A stretch of DNA of 64,000 nt from Shewanella oneidensis MR-1 (GCF_000146165.2 NC_004347.2:2046001-2110000), one strand, 5' to 3'; positions 55,749 to 63,216 are shown, counted from the first letter of the stretch. The notes: generated from the letters alone by a model not told the origin. Translations and numbers: made by a program.

Positions 55749-55860
55749 TTTATTTGAATTTCCCATCCGTTAAATTCATAAATATCACCATCAGATACTG
55801 ACTAGTACAGGGCGGGATCATACTTTGTTAACTAACGGAAACTTTTAAGCTTAAGCGGGT

Positions 55861-55900
55861 CAGGGGGAATGCAAAACCACCTTCTTCAGAAGGTGGATTC
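55861..55900 (+). mobile_element. Solo right-end relic of an IS200/IS605 element
   Basis: The segment has CCACCTTC/GAAGGTGG at 55877-55896, then ATTCTT, and before it CAGGGGGAATGCAAAA, close to the right end of the IS200 at 11572-11612 (CAGGGGCAAGTCAAAG, CCGCCTTC/GAAGGCGG, ATTCTTT). No tnpA or left end is near, so this is a leftover. Confidence 0.65.
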
Positions 55901-55959
55901 TTAAATTAATATTTCATTTTGTATAAAATTCAGATGTTGCTTGACTTGATTATAATAAA

Positions 55960-56010
55960 ACTTAATACTGCATTTTGCTAATTTACTATTAGCAAAATGC
56001 AGTATTAAGT
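55960..56010. repeat. Perfect 23-bp inverted repeat upstream of the orphan secreted gene
   Basis: Two arms of 23 bases, starting ACTTAATACTGCATTTTG and ending CAAAATGCAGTATTAAGT, are exact complements around a five-base loop (TTACT). It lies 75 bases before the ATG at 56085. No T-run follows. It could form a cruciform or a leader hairpin, or be the ends of a tiny element. Confidence 0.85.
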
Positions 56011-56084
56011 GTAACGTTGGATGTGAAGATAATTTTCTATGCATCATTTTTATAAGTTAACTATATCTTTAAAAAGGACTTTAT

Positions 56085-56987
56085 ATGAAAAAACTTACAT
56101 TGGTTACTAGTGCTGTTCTGTTTAGTTCATTGGTTTTAGCTGGTGAACCTCATGAACAAAGTTTTGAAAATGAACAGCAAGCTGTCGGATTTATAGGAAT
56201 AGCTACGAGTTTTTTTGCTAATGAAATTATTAGTGCGGCAACGTCTGCAATAAAAAGTGGATTACAGTCAGCTTTAAAGAACGCCATTTTTGGTAAATCC
56301 GCACCAAATTATGTCACGTTAAGTGAAGAAAGCTTGGCTGCAATAGAAAATATAGTTCAGACTGGATTTGACACTTATGTTCATGATGATATGATTTCAA
56401 AAATAGGTTCCCTTGAAGAGGCGGTTAAAGCATATAACGACTCTCTACTGCAAGGCAAACGATTTGAGTCTATGGTCACTCAATTGGAAGTTCGCTCGCA
56501 TGACTTAAGTCAATCACCGGCATTTTGGAATACAAAATCATATTATGCAGATCTAACTATTCAAGAATCTTTAGCCGCAAGTCTGTCATATGCTATATAC
56601 GCTGATAAAGTACACTATGGCGAAATCTCTAAAGCCTACTTAGAATATCTTGGCAATAGTTTAGCAGACAAAATTGAGGCTCGTGGCGCCGCCGAATTAA
56701 AAATAAGTCAAAATATCACTATGACATCTCGTGCAACAAATTGTGATATGGTGATGGCGTATCGAGCTGGTGTTGAGTCAGCTAATCAAATTAGCGGAAA
56801 ATGTAAAGACTATATAGTATCAGATCGATTTTCGGGTAAGACTTACTTCTATCGATACGTCCAATACGGACCACAAAATGGATCAGAAGCTTACAACCAT
56901 ATTTCTAGCTTGAAATCGCAATACCAAGTTACTCTCAAAGGTAAAAATTATAATCAGGTTATTTCGACACTAAGAACAACCTACTAA
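56085..56987 (+). CDS. Orphan secreted protein of unknown function
   Basis: The 300-residue precursor has a clear signal peptide (LTLVTSAVLFSSLVLA) and a helical mature part. A hydrophobic-amphipathic stretch (VGFIGIATSFFANEIISAATSAIKSGL) follows at about residues 34-60. Two cysteines (about 220 and 240) could form one disulfide. AAAGGAC precedes the ATG. I recognise no family. The helical bundle with one hydrophobic helix recalls pore-forming toxin domains, but this is only an impression. It lies in an A+T-rich patch with IS and pseudogene debris, so it is probably acquired. Confidence 0.65.
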   Translation: MKKLTLVTSAVLFSSLVLAGEPHEQSFENEQQAVGFIGIATSFFANEIISAATSAIKSGLQSALKNAIFGKSAPNYVTLSEESLAAIENIVQTGFDTYVHDDMISKIGSLEEAVKAYNDSLLQGKRFESMVTQLEVRSHDLSQSPAFWNTKSYYADLTIQESLAASLSYAIYADKVHYGEISKAYLEYLGNSLADKIEARGAAELKISQNITMTSRATNCDMVMAYRAGVESANQISGKCKDYIVSDRFSGKTYFYRYVQYGPQNGSEAYNHISSLKSQYQVTLKGKNYNQVISTLRTTY

Positions 56988-57000
56988 CGGTTAATTATTA

Positions 57001-57022
57001 GGCCAAAGTCCATTCTTTGGCC
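57001..57022 (+). terminator. Stem-loop after the orphan secreted gene
   Basis: GGCCAAAG and CTTTGGCC form an 8-base-pair stem with a six-base loop. The T-run is poor (TCTATAAG), so termination is probable but not sure. Confidence 0.6.
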
Positions 57023-57041
57023 TCTATAAGGATGTAATAAA

Positions 57042-57720
57042 GTGAAGTTATTTTACCTTATTGTTATAATAACCCTATTGGGTTGTAATGATTCAACGAA
57101 CAAACCGCCTACCCTCATTTAAATCCCTAGCCAATTTTAAACATCCAGTAATGTAACAATGTTTTGAGTTCTGGGTAGAAGATAAAGGTTGGCAACAAAT
57201 TGAAGATGTCTCGGAACTGTCTTGCAGTCGCAATGGTATTTATGCAATCGAAGGCGTTGAAACGTTAAGCAACTTGAAATCTCTTAGCTTCACTTATACG
57301 GCTGTCAACTCATTAGACTGAACAAGCCTTACCGGTTTGGAATATTTAGGGCTTTATGGTAACCCTTATATCAAGAAATTGGATTTATAGTATTTATCTC
57401 CCATAATCGCCTTGAGGAGATTTATCTAACTTAACTAACTTATGGCTTGCAAATTTACAAACCAATTTACTTAAACGTGTAAAAGTTACCAAAACCTAGA
57501 TAGAGTTTCTCTGGCTGGGGGAATGTGATTGAAAACTTGGATTTAAATGAAGTTATCGGGCTACAAGATTTAAGAGCCCAAAGAAATCCCCTTGGTTCTG
57601 TTGAACTTTTCAATTTACCCGATTTAAGGTACCTCGATTTATCCTATACTTCGCTTGAAAATATTGAGCTGAAATACAACACCAAGCTTGAAGGGGTGGA
57701 TCTCGATGGGAACAGAGGCT
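57042..57720 (+). pseudogene. Decayed leucine-rich-repeat lipoprotein
   Basis: A GTG at 57042, with AAGGAT upstream, starts a lipoprotein signal (LFYLIVIITLLGC) that stops at 57120. In the next frame, from 57160, CFEFWVEDKGWQQIEDVSEL and LSCSRNGIYAIEGVETLSNLKSL look like the start of an internalin-like leucine-rich-repeat protein, with a stop at 57319. LTGLEYLGLYGNP and, after further shifts, ENLDLNEVIGLQDLRAQRNPLGSVELFNLPDLRYLDLSYTSLENIELKYNTKLEGVDLDG continue the repeats. At least three stops or shifts separate these pieces, so it is a pseudogene. The last stretch runs into a TonB-receptor fragment. Confidence 0.85.
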
Positions 57721-58185
57721 GTTCACATAGCCTATAACCTTGAAACTGGAATTGGTGATTTTAACTTCAAGTTCGATTTAACCCATGTTTTGGATTTTAA
57801 AGAGCAAGCTAATGCTAGTGCTGAAATGATTGATTACGCGGGTCTTGTTACACAGCCTGATTGGCGCGGAAATTTAGCAACCAGTTGGAAATATGACGAT
57901 TTCTCTGCGGCTTGGACAGTCGTGTATATCGGTAGTCAATCGGCTGATTACTATAACAAGTTAGAAAAGACTACCCGTTATGTCGATTATTCTGACTACT
58001 TTAAACACAATATCCAATTTGCTTATAACCACGCGTACAACGGTTCAATCACCGTCGGGGTAAATAATCTGTTTGATGCAGATGCACCAAACTACTATAC
58101 CTACGCCGATTATCGTGATGTGGACGTCGGATTATATGATGTATTGGGTCGTACTTATTATCTGAGAATTAATCAGAAGTTTTAA
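57706..58185 (+). pseudogene. C-terminal fragment of a TonB-dependent receptor
   Basis: The last 160 residues of an outer-membrane receptor are in one open frame: GTEAVHIAYNLETGIGDFNF, FDLTHVLDFKEQ, LVTQPDWRGNLATSWKYDDFSAAWTVVYIGSQS, SITVGVNNLFDADAP and the end DVGLYDVLGRTYYLRINQKF, whose terminal Phe is the mark of outer-membrane barrels. The plug, most of the barrel and the signal peptide are missing. The 5' end joins the decayed repeat gene at about 57706-57735, which shows a deletion or replacement. It is not expected to be functional. Confidence 0.88.
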
Positions 58186-58210
58186 GTTATCCTCCTCCCT
58201 GGATAACTCA

Positions 58211-58236
58211 AACCTCCGCTTGCGGAGGTTTTTTTG
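58211..58236. terminator. Bidirectional terminator between receptor fragment and DksA-like gene
   Basis: AACCTCCGC and GCGGAGGTT pair around TT, then seven T. It is a relic of the original receptor gene's end and can also serve the converging DksA-like gene. Confidence 0.9.
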
Positions 58237-58259
58237 TTTAAGATATAACGCGTAATGCT

Positions 58260-58619
58260 TTAATGACTGAGCCGCAGCTCGTGACGATGCTCATGCTGAT
58301 AATGTTCAGCGCAGCAGCTGCAACGTTGTTCGGTGGGATCTTGCATTAAACGTTCAGCTTCGATTTCAGTTTCGCAATCGGAACAAAGGCCATACAGACC
58401 TAAGTCCAGTTGGCAAAAGGCGGCGTCGAGACGGTTTAAGCGGCAAAATAGCGGGTGATCTGCGAGATGACTCTGTGCCAGTAGGTCGATGAGTTCGCCT
58501 AGGCTAAGGTTGGCACAATGCGCCCCAAGTATTTCAATAAACTGAGGGAGCGCGCCGATTTCCTTCCTTAGATTAGCTTCAAGCTCTGACAATTCTTGTC
58601 TGATATGGGTGGTGCTCAC
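58260..58619 (-). CDS. TraR/DksA-type zinc-finger protein
   Basis: The 119-residue protein starts at a GTG and has a helical N-terminal part and the C4 zinc finger in CSDCETEIEAERL and CSCCAEHY, the form seen in the TraR/DksA family. It is shorter than DksA (151) and lacks the acidic DxxDxA tip of the coiled coil, so it may bind RNA polymerase differently or not act in the stringent response. A histidine-rich tail (HYQHEHRHELRLSH) is unusual. It is followed by a bidirectional terminator. Confidence 0.85.
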   Translation of the reverse strand: MSTTHIRQELSELEANLRKEIGALPQFIEILGAHCANLSLGELIDLLAQSHLADHPLFCRLNRLDAAFCQLDLGLYGLCSDCETEIEAERLMQDPTEQRCSCCAEHYQHEHRHELRLSH

Positions 58620-58760
58620 GTAAAATCGCCTGTTTTATCTAACTCTGGGCATTCAGTCTAATAGTTTCACTACCAACGACTATGATAAAGATCAAGTATC
58701 AGTACGATTTTTAAGGATAACGTGGTAGTTAACATAAAAAACCACCACTTTTGTATGGGG

Positions 58761-59708
58761 TTACTGATTAAGGTGATGTTGAGCTTGCTCTAGCACGCGT
58801 ACAATTTCTTCAGTGGTTTTATAGATCCTAAGCTCCCGAAATAGGGTATCTGCCTCGGGATATTGGCGATTGAGATAGCTAAACCACTGTTTGATGCGCG
58901 CTGGATAATAATCACTCTTACGGCCACTAAGCTCCCTTTGGGTATAACTGAGCATTAACTGTAATGTGTCGGCCCAACTATAGGGTGTTGCACCTGTTTT
59001 TATGGTGTCGGCAAGATTGGGGAGCGAAATCGCGCCGCGACCAATCATGATGCTGTCGCAGCCTGTTACTTGCATACAACGTTTGGCGTCGTCACGGTTC
59101 CAAATCTCACCGTTGGCAATCACTGGGATAGGTAAGCGTTCGCGCACTTCGGTGATGTATTCCCAGTAGGCGGGTGGTTTGTAACCATCTACTTTACTGC
59201 GGGCATGAATCGCAAGCTCAGTGGCGCCAGCTTCATAGACAGCCAGTGCATTTTCCATAAATAGCGATTTATCTTCGTAGCCTAAACGAATTTTGGCGGT
59301 TACTGGATGTTCAGCCGGCACCGCTTGGCGCATCGCGCGCACAATATCGTGAATGGTATTGGGGTACTGCAACAGAACAGCCCCGCCATTACTGCGATTG
59401 ACCATCTTGGCAGGGCAGCCAAAGTTTGCATCTACGCCGTGGGAGCCAAGTTCAATGGCGCGCATGGCATTTTCGGCCATGCAGTTGGGTTCTTGCCCTA
59501 ATAATTGCACGCGAACAGGGGTGCCCGATGGGGTATAGCCGCCGCTCAGTAGCTCTGGGCACAGTTTAAGAAAGACCTTCTCCGGTAAGAGTTGGTCAAC
59601 CACACGCACAAATTCGGTAACAAGCAAATCGTAGGGGTTAATCGACGACAAAATATCTCGCATTAAGTCATCAACCACGCCTTCCATCGGGGCCAAAATT
59701 ACGCGCAC
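58761..59708 (-). CDS. dusC: tRNA-dihydrouridine(16) synthase
   Basis: The 315-residue flavoenzyme reduces uridine 16 in tRNA. It starts at a GTG (MRVILAPMEGVVDDLMRDILSSINPYDLLVTEFVRV), an arrangement with the PMEGV motif of DusC rather than DusA/B. Conserved blocks are GSHGVDANFGCPAKMVNRSNGGAVLLQ with the catalytic cysteine, HPVTAKIRLGY, LAIHARSKVDGYKPPAYW and PVIANGEIWN plus the FMN site DSIMIGRGAISLPNL. It is monocistronic and divergent from the hvf locus. Confidence 0.94.
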   Translation of the reverse strand: MRVILAPMEGVVDDLMRDILSSINPYDLLVTEFVRVVDQLLPEKVFLKLCPELLSGGYTPSGTPVRVQLLGQEPNCMAENAMRAIELGSHGVDANFGCPAKMVNRSNGGAVLLQYPNTIHDIVRAMRQAVPAEHPVTAKIRLGYEDKSLFMENALAVYEAGATELAIHARSKVDGYKPPAYWEYITEVRERLPIPVIANGEIWNRDDAKRCMQVTGCDSIMIGRGAISLPNLADTIKTGATPYSWADTLQLMLSYTQRELSGRKSDYYPARIKQWFSYLNRQYPEADTLFRELRIYKTTEEIVRVLEQAQHHLNQ

Positions 59709-59976
59709 TGCTACAAACCTATATCGAGAAACAAAGGGCGTGCATTCTATCCTATTGCTCCCCTGTTACAAAGCGTGCAGAGAGGTGCTTAGCAATTGTG
59801 ATAACTGTCTAGGGCAATTTAATCTGCTAAATTCAGTTTCCTATCAGCATATTTTGATCATTTCTGTGATTTGGTGATATTTTTTGAAATAAAGCTGAGA
59901 TGAGGTAGGTCTTTTGCAGTAAGCCAACGATAGCACTGTTGTTGGCCACCATTAATCAATAAAAGGAAGCAAGAAT

Positions 59977-60408
59977 ATGAAATCAGTTAAGCAAACAGCG
60001 GTTGCAGTGGCATTAGGTACTGTGGTGGTCGGTTCTACATTCGCAGTAAATGCGCAAACCAATTTGTTCGGATTTGAAACCATGGGATCAGGTTATCAAC
60101 TCGTTGGTTCTGAAGGTAAATGTGGTGAGGGCAAATGCGGTGCCGAGATGAAAAAAGCGGCCGCAGACAAAGCCAAAGAAGGTAAATGCGGTGAAGGTAA
60201 ATGTGGCGCTGATATGAAAAAAGCCGCGGCAGATAAAGCCCACGAAGGCAAATGTGGTGAGGGCAAATGCGGCGCCGATATGAAAAAAGCCGCAGCAGAC
60301 AAAGCTCACGAAGGTAAGTGTGGTGAAGGCAAATGTGGCGCTGATATGAAAAAAACAGCTGAAAAAGTAGACGCTAAGACCGAAGCGGTCAAAAAAGAAG
60401 TGAAATAA
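59977..60408 (+). CDS. hvfA: HvfA-type RiPP metallophore precursor, eight EGKCG motifs
   Basis: The 143-residue precursor has an N-terminal signal peptide (VALGTVVVGSTFAVNA, cleavage near residue 26), a short leader and then four tandem 22-residue units with two EGKCG motifs each. All eight cysteines (49, 54, 71, 76, 93, 98, 115, 120) are in these motifs. Between them are lysine-rich ADMKKAAADKAHEGK linkers. In the Haemophilus HvfA the cysteine of EGKCG is turned by a DUF692 enzyme into an oxazolone-thioamide that binds copper; the same order of genes here supports this. AAAGGAAG lies just before the ATG. The signal peptide means a periplasmic or secreted product. Confidence 0.9.
   Translation: MKSVKQTAVAVALGTVVVGSTFAVNAQTNLFGFETMGSGYQLVGSEGKCGEGKCGAEMKKAAADKAKEGKCGEGKCGADMKKAAADKAHEGKCGEGKCGADMKKAAADKAHEGKCGEGKCGADMKKTAEKVDAKTEAVKKEVK
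60112..60375 (+). repeat. Four tandem 66-base coding repeats in hvfA
   Basis: Each 66-base unit encodes EGKCGEGKCGADMKKAAADK plus two residues, with Glu for Asp in the first and a diverged tail in the last. Many differences between units are silent (for example GGT/GGC, TGT/TGC), which means the protein repeat is kept by selection rather than by recent duplication. Confidence 0.93.
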
Positions 60409-60499
60409 GTTAAGTTGTACTTAGTTGCGATCCTGCTTCAAAACATGGCCAGCCTATGCTGGCCTTTGTTTAGCGGTATCTAAATCAAGGGGTAAAGTG

Positions 60500-61339
60500 A
60501 TGCAAGAACGTGGATTGGTTGGATTGGGGTTACGGCGTGAAATGCTCAGTGAGTTTTGCCAACAGCTACCAAGTGCTATTGATTTTTTAGAGGTCGCCCC
60601 TGAAAATTGGATGACGCTTGGAGGTAAATATGGCAAACAATTTAGGCAGTTAACTGAGCAACATACCTTTTTCTGCCATGGTCTTTCACTCTCAATTGGC
60701 AGCCCTGAGCCGCTGGATCTTGAGTTTGTACGTCGTATTAAAGCCTTTATGGATTTGCACCAAATCGATGTTTATTCAGAGCATTTAAGTTATTGCTCGG
60801 GAGCGGGCCATTTATACGATCTTATGCCAATTCCTTTTACCGAGGCCGCGGTTAAGCATGTTGCAAGGCGGGTAAAGCAGGTTGAGGATATTTTAGAGCG
60901 GCCGCTTATTTTGGAGAATGTGTCCTTTTATGCCGCACCAAGTGCACAGATGACTGAGTTGGCGTTTTTGACTGCGGTGTTAGAAGAAGCCGACTGCAAA
61001 CTCCTGTTAGATGTTAATAATATTTATGTGAACTCGATAAATCATCAATACGATGCGCTGGCATTTTTAAAAGCGATGCCGACTGAGCGGATTGCGTACT
61101 TACATATTGCTGGCCATTTTAAAGAGTCTGAAGAATTATTGATTGATACCCACGGCAGTGATATCAACGCTCCTGTATGGGCACTCCTTGATAGCTGCTA
61201 CGCCGAGCATGGTGTATTGCCAACGCTGCTCGAGCGTGACTTTAATTTGCCCGCCACAGCGCATTTATTGGATGAAATTAATCAAATTCATGCTTATCAA
61301 GCGCGGGCTAAAAGTAACCTAGATAAGAGGATTGCCTAA
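60500..61339 (+). CDS. hvfB: DUF692/MNIO-family RiPP maturase (HvfB type)
   Basis: The 279-residue protein starts at the ATG at 60500 behind AAGGGG. It has the TIM-barrel motifs of the MNIO (multinuclear non-heme iron oxidase) family: FLEVAPENW, FFCHGLSLSIGS (His60), DVYSEHLSY (Glu94, His95), LILENVSFYA (Glu139, Asn140), LLLDVNNIYVN (Asp171), NHQYDA (His182), YLHIAGH (His202, His206), LIDTHGSDINAPVW and TLLERDFN (Glu245), which together can hold two or three irons. It should oxidise precursor cysteines. It starts 91 bases after hvfA and overlaps hvfC by one base. Confidence 0.92.
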   Translation: MQERGLVGLGLRREMLSEFCQQLPSAIDFLEVAPENWMTLGGKYGKQFRQLTEQHTFFCHGLSLSIGSPEPLDLEFVRRIKAFMDLHQIDVYSEHLSYCSGAGHLYDLMPIPFTEAAVKHVARRVKQVEDILERPLILENVSFYAAPSAQMTELAFLTAVLEEADCKLLLDVNNIYVNSINHQYDALAFLKAMPTERIAYLHIAGHFKESEELLIDTHGSDINAPVWALLDSCYAEHGVLPTLLERDFNLPATAHLLDEINQIHAYQARAKSNLDKRIA

Positions 61340-62079
61340 TGGATTTTAAGCAAGTACAGCAATCCTTTATCGATTATATTCGCGATCCGCAACGCCCCGT
61401 TCCAGTAGGGGTGCCGTTAGCGCGGATGCAGGTTTACCGTGAGCTTTTTTTTAACAATGTAATGGGATTTGTCTCGAATGGTTTTCCCGTACTTAAGAGC
61501 TTATACACAGATGAACAGTGGCAAACTTTAGTGCAGGCTTTTTTTGGTCAACATGATTGTAAGTCACCCGTGTTTATTGATATCGCAGGGGAGTTTTTAG
61601 ATTTTCTGCAGTTTCAATATTCCCCCATGGATAGTGATCCGCCCTTTATGCTGGAACTCGCCCACTATGAATGGCTTGAACTGCGGGTGGCTACGGCGCA
61701 GCAAGATGATCGCCAAGAGCTTATTGGCAAAGAAGATATTACCTATCGAAACCTGTGTTTGGCCGCAACAGCGAGCGTGGCACAGTACCAGTATCCGGTG
61801 CAACAAATACGCCCAGATTATCGCCCTTCAGAGCCGCTGGTAAACCCAGTCTATTTTTGCCTTTATCAGGATGAAGTAGGCGAGGTGGGCTTTCTGCAAT
61901 TAACGCCATTAAGCGCACAAGTACTTGGTTATTTAACTGAAAAGGGACAAGGCACTTTTGATGAATTAACTCAATGGCTAGCGGCGACTTACCCGCAAAT
62001 GCCAACAGAGACTTTAACTCAAGGCTGTCTAGCGCTACTTGAGCAACTGGCTACTAAAAGCATTGTGCGCGGTGTGTAG
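61339..62079 (+). CDS. hvfC: DUF2063-family RiPP maturation partner (HvfC type)
   Basis: The 246-residue protein has the DUF2063/HvfC-BufC N-terminal domain: FKQVQQSFIDYIRDPQRPVPVGVPLARMQVYRELFFNNVMGFVSNGFPVLKSL, then YEWLELRVATAQQD, and a winged-helix-like C-terminal part (LSAQVLGYLTEKGQGTFDELTQWLAATY). In this family the partner binds the precursor leader and presents it to the MNIO enzyme. ATG overlaps the previous stop (TAATG). No DoxX-type hvfD follows. Confidence 0.9.
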   Translation: MDFKQVQQSFIDYIRDPQRPVPVGVPLARMQVYRELFFNNVMGFVSNGFPVLKSLYTDEQWQTLVQAFFGQHDCKSPVFIDIAGEFLDFLQFQYSPMDSDPPFMLELAHYEWLELRVATAQQDDRQELIGKEDITYRNLCLAATASVAQYQYPVQQIRPDYRPSEPLVNPVYFCLYQDEVGEVGFLQLTPLSAQVLGYLTEKGQGTFDELTQWLAATYPQMPTETLTQGCLALLEQLATKSIVRGV

Positions 62080-62173
62080 AGGTTTATGTCGCTAAACCAG
62101 CAAAATAATTGCAATAACCATATAAAAAAAGGGTTTTTGTTGATGTGGCAAACCGCTACAATGGCGCCCGTTT

Positions 62174-62189
62174 TGTGATCTTCGTCACT
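62174..62189. promoter_or_regulatory. CRP-like site before the 40-residue membrane peptide
   Basis: TGTGA, six bases, TCACT differs from the CRP consensus TGTGA-N6-TCACA at one position. Its centre is about 60 bases before the ATG of the small gene at 62241. Confidence 0.5.
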
Positions 62190-62240
62190 GTACGATTCCT
62201 GCGCACATACCTTTGCACACATTTAATTTGAGGAGCTGTA

Positions 62241-62363
62241 ATGAGCAGTCAGCCATTTAAAGACCCATTTAACGTTATGTATTTTATTGGTTTTATCTTA
62301 GTCTTACTGTTGCCGACGCTTCCTGCAAGCCTGACATGGTTAAAGCAATTAGGTTTAATTTAA
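62241..62363 (+). CDS. 40-residue membrane peptide
   Basis: This short gene is supported by a very good ribosome site (GAGGAG, six bases before the ATG), an uninterrupted frame and one strong hydrophobic helix (VMYFIGFILVLLLPTLPASL), with polar ends: MSSQPFKDPFN before and TWLKQLGLI after. It is an inner-membrane single-span peptide. Function unknown. It follows hvfC by 160 bases and so could be part of that message or have its own CRP-linked promoter. Confidence 0.7.
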   Translation: MSSQPFKDPFNVMYFIGFILVLLLPTLPASLTWLKQLGLI

Positions 62364-62462
62364 GCAGGTTTTCATCTCAAGTTGAGTATACAATTAGCCA
62401 CTCTGAGAGTGGCTTTTGTTTTTAAGTTTGAGGCATCTACATACTATGGTCATATACACACT

Positions 62463-62831
62463 ATGATATTGAAACGCGGATTGTTTTTATTTATAGGCTG
62501 TCTTGCGTTGGGCCTTGGACTGATAGGTATTGTCGTGCCGCTGTTGCCGACTGTGCCGTTTATTTTACTCGCGGCTTATTGCTTTGCCCGTTCGAGCGAG
62601 CGTTTACATCAGTGGTTAATGACCCATCCTTGGTTTGCTGATGCGCTTACCCAATGGCAAACCCATCGAGCTATGCGCCCAGGCCTTAAACGCAGGGCGA
62701 TGTTACTCTCGGGACTCAGTTTTAGTGTCAGTATCCTCGTGGTGCCTATTGTATGGGTAAAGCTGTTGCTATTAACCATGGCAATCGGACTTCTCTGGTA
62801 TCTTAAAACGATTCCTGAAATCGAATCCTAG
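62463..62831 (+). CDS. YbaN-like DUF454 inner-membrane protein
   Basis: The start at 62463 (MILKRGLFLFIGCLALGLGLIGIVVPLLPTVPFILLAAYCFARSS) gives 122 residues and matches the DUF454 (YbaN) family, whose mark is GxVxPLLPTxPFxLLAAxxFxRSS, followed by LHQWLMTHPWFADALTQWQTHRAMRPGLKRRA. It has about four membrane helices. In E. coli ybaN also sits just before apt, so the order is ancestral. A MITE lies three bases after the stop codon. Confidence 0.9.
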   Translation: MILKRGLFLFIGCLALGLGLIGIVVPLLPTVPFILLAAYCFARSSERLHQWLMTHPWFADALTQWQTHRAMRPGLKRRAMLLSGLSFSVSILVVPIVWVKLLLLTMAIGLLWYLKTIPEIES

Positions 62832-62835
62832 TATA

Positions 62836-63102
62836 GGGCGTGTTGATGATGTTTCGAGATTAAATTTTGTTCGTTCTGGCAAGTTCGTGCTCGCGAAACG
62901 AGGAATGACGTGTAGTAATTCTACTCAAATGACTAGTGACAAAGAGCAAGTGCTTGCCAGACGAACCCTTCGGACAGCGTTTGGTTGACGTTTCTGCTGC
63001 GTTATCGTCCGTTTATGTAGAATAACGACACAGCACGGACTTTGCCTTGTATAAACGCCAGCCAAATAGCTGCAAAAATAACCCTGAAACGTCAACACAC
63101 CC
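62836..63102. mobile_element. MITE copy 2, 267 bases, TA-flanked
   Basis: The same family as 20386-20663: it begins GGGCGTGTTGATGATGTTTC and ends GAAACGTCAACACACCC, with TA at 62834-62835 and 63103-63104. The left end has a three-base insertion relative to copy 1 and the interior a small deletion. It encodes nothing. It separates ybaN from apt. Confidence 0.88.
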
Positions 63103-63216
63103 TATGGAAGCACATTTGATCTAAGGCACAAATTGATAACCAATTCGTCACTTGAATACGCTGTTAGTTGCAACTCAAACTAAAGCGGCATAAGCTTTGG
63201 GCGAATTATTAAAGCT

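Noticed and set aside
33705..55818. A 13-base string, TACAGGGCGGGAT, at the IS4 right junction (33705) and again at 55806
   Set aside because: Sequence around the second place does not continue into the IS end. Shared 13-mers are expected by chance in 64 kb, so no IS4 relic is claimed.
59855..59890. CRP-like half-site before hvfA
   Set aside because: TGTGATTTGGTGATA keeps only one good half; too weak to list.
60088..60309. Repeats in hvfA looked at as a CRISPR-like array, and minus-strand frames there
   Set aside because: The 66-base units are head-to-tail coding repeats without spacers, and the antisense frames are their shadows.
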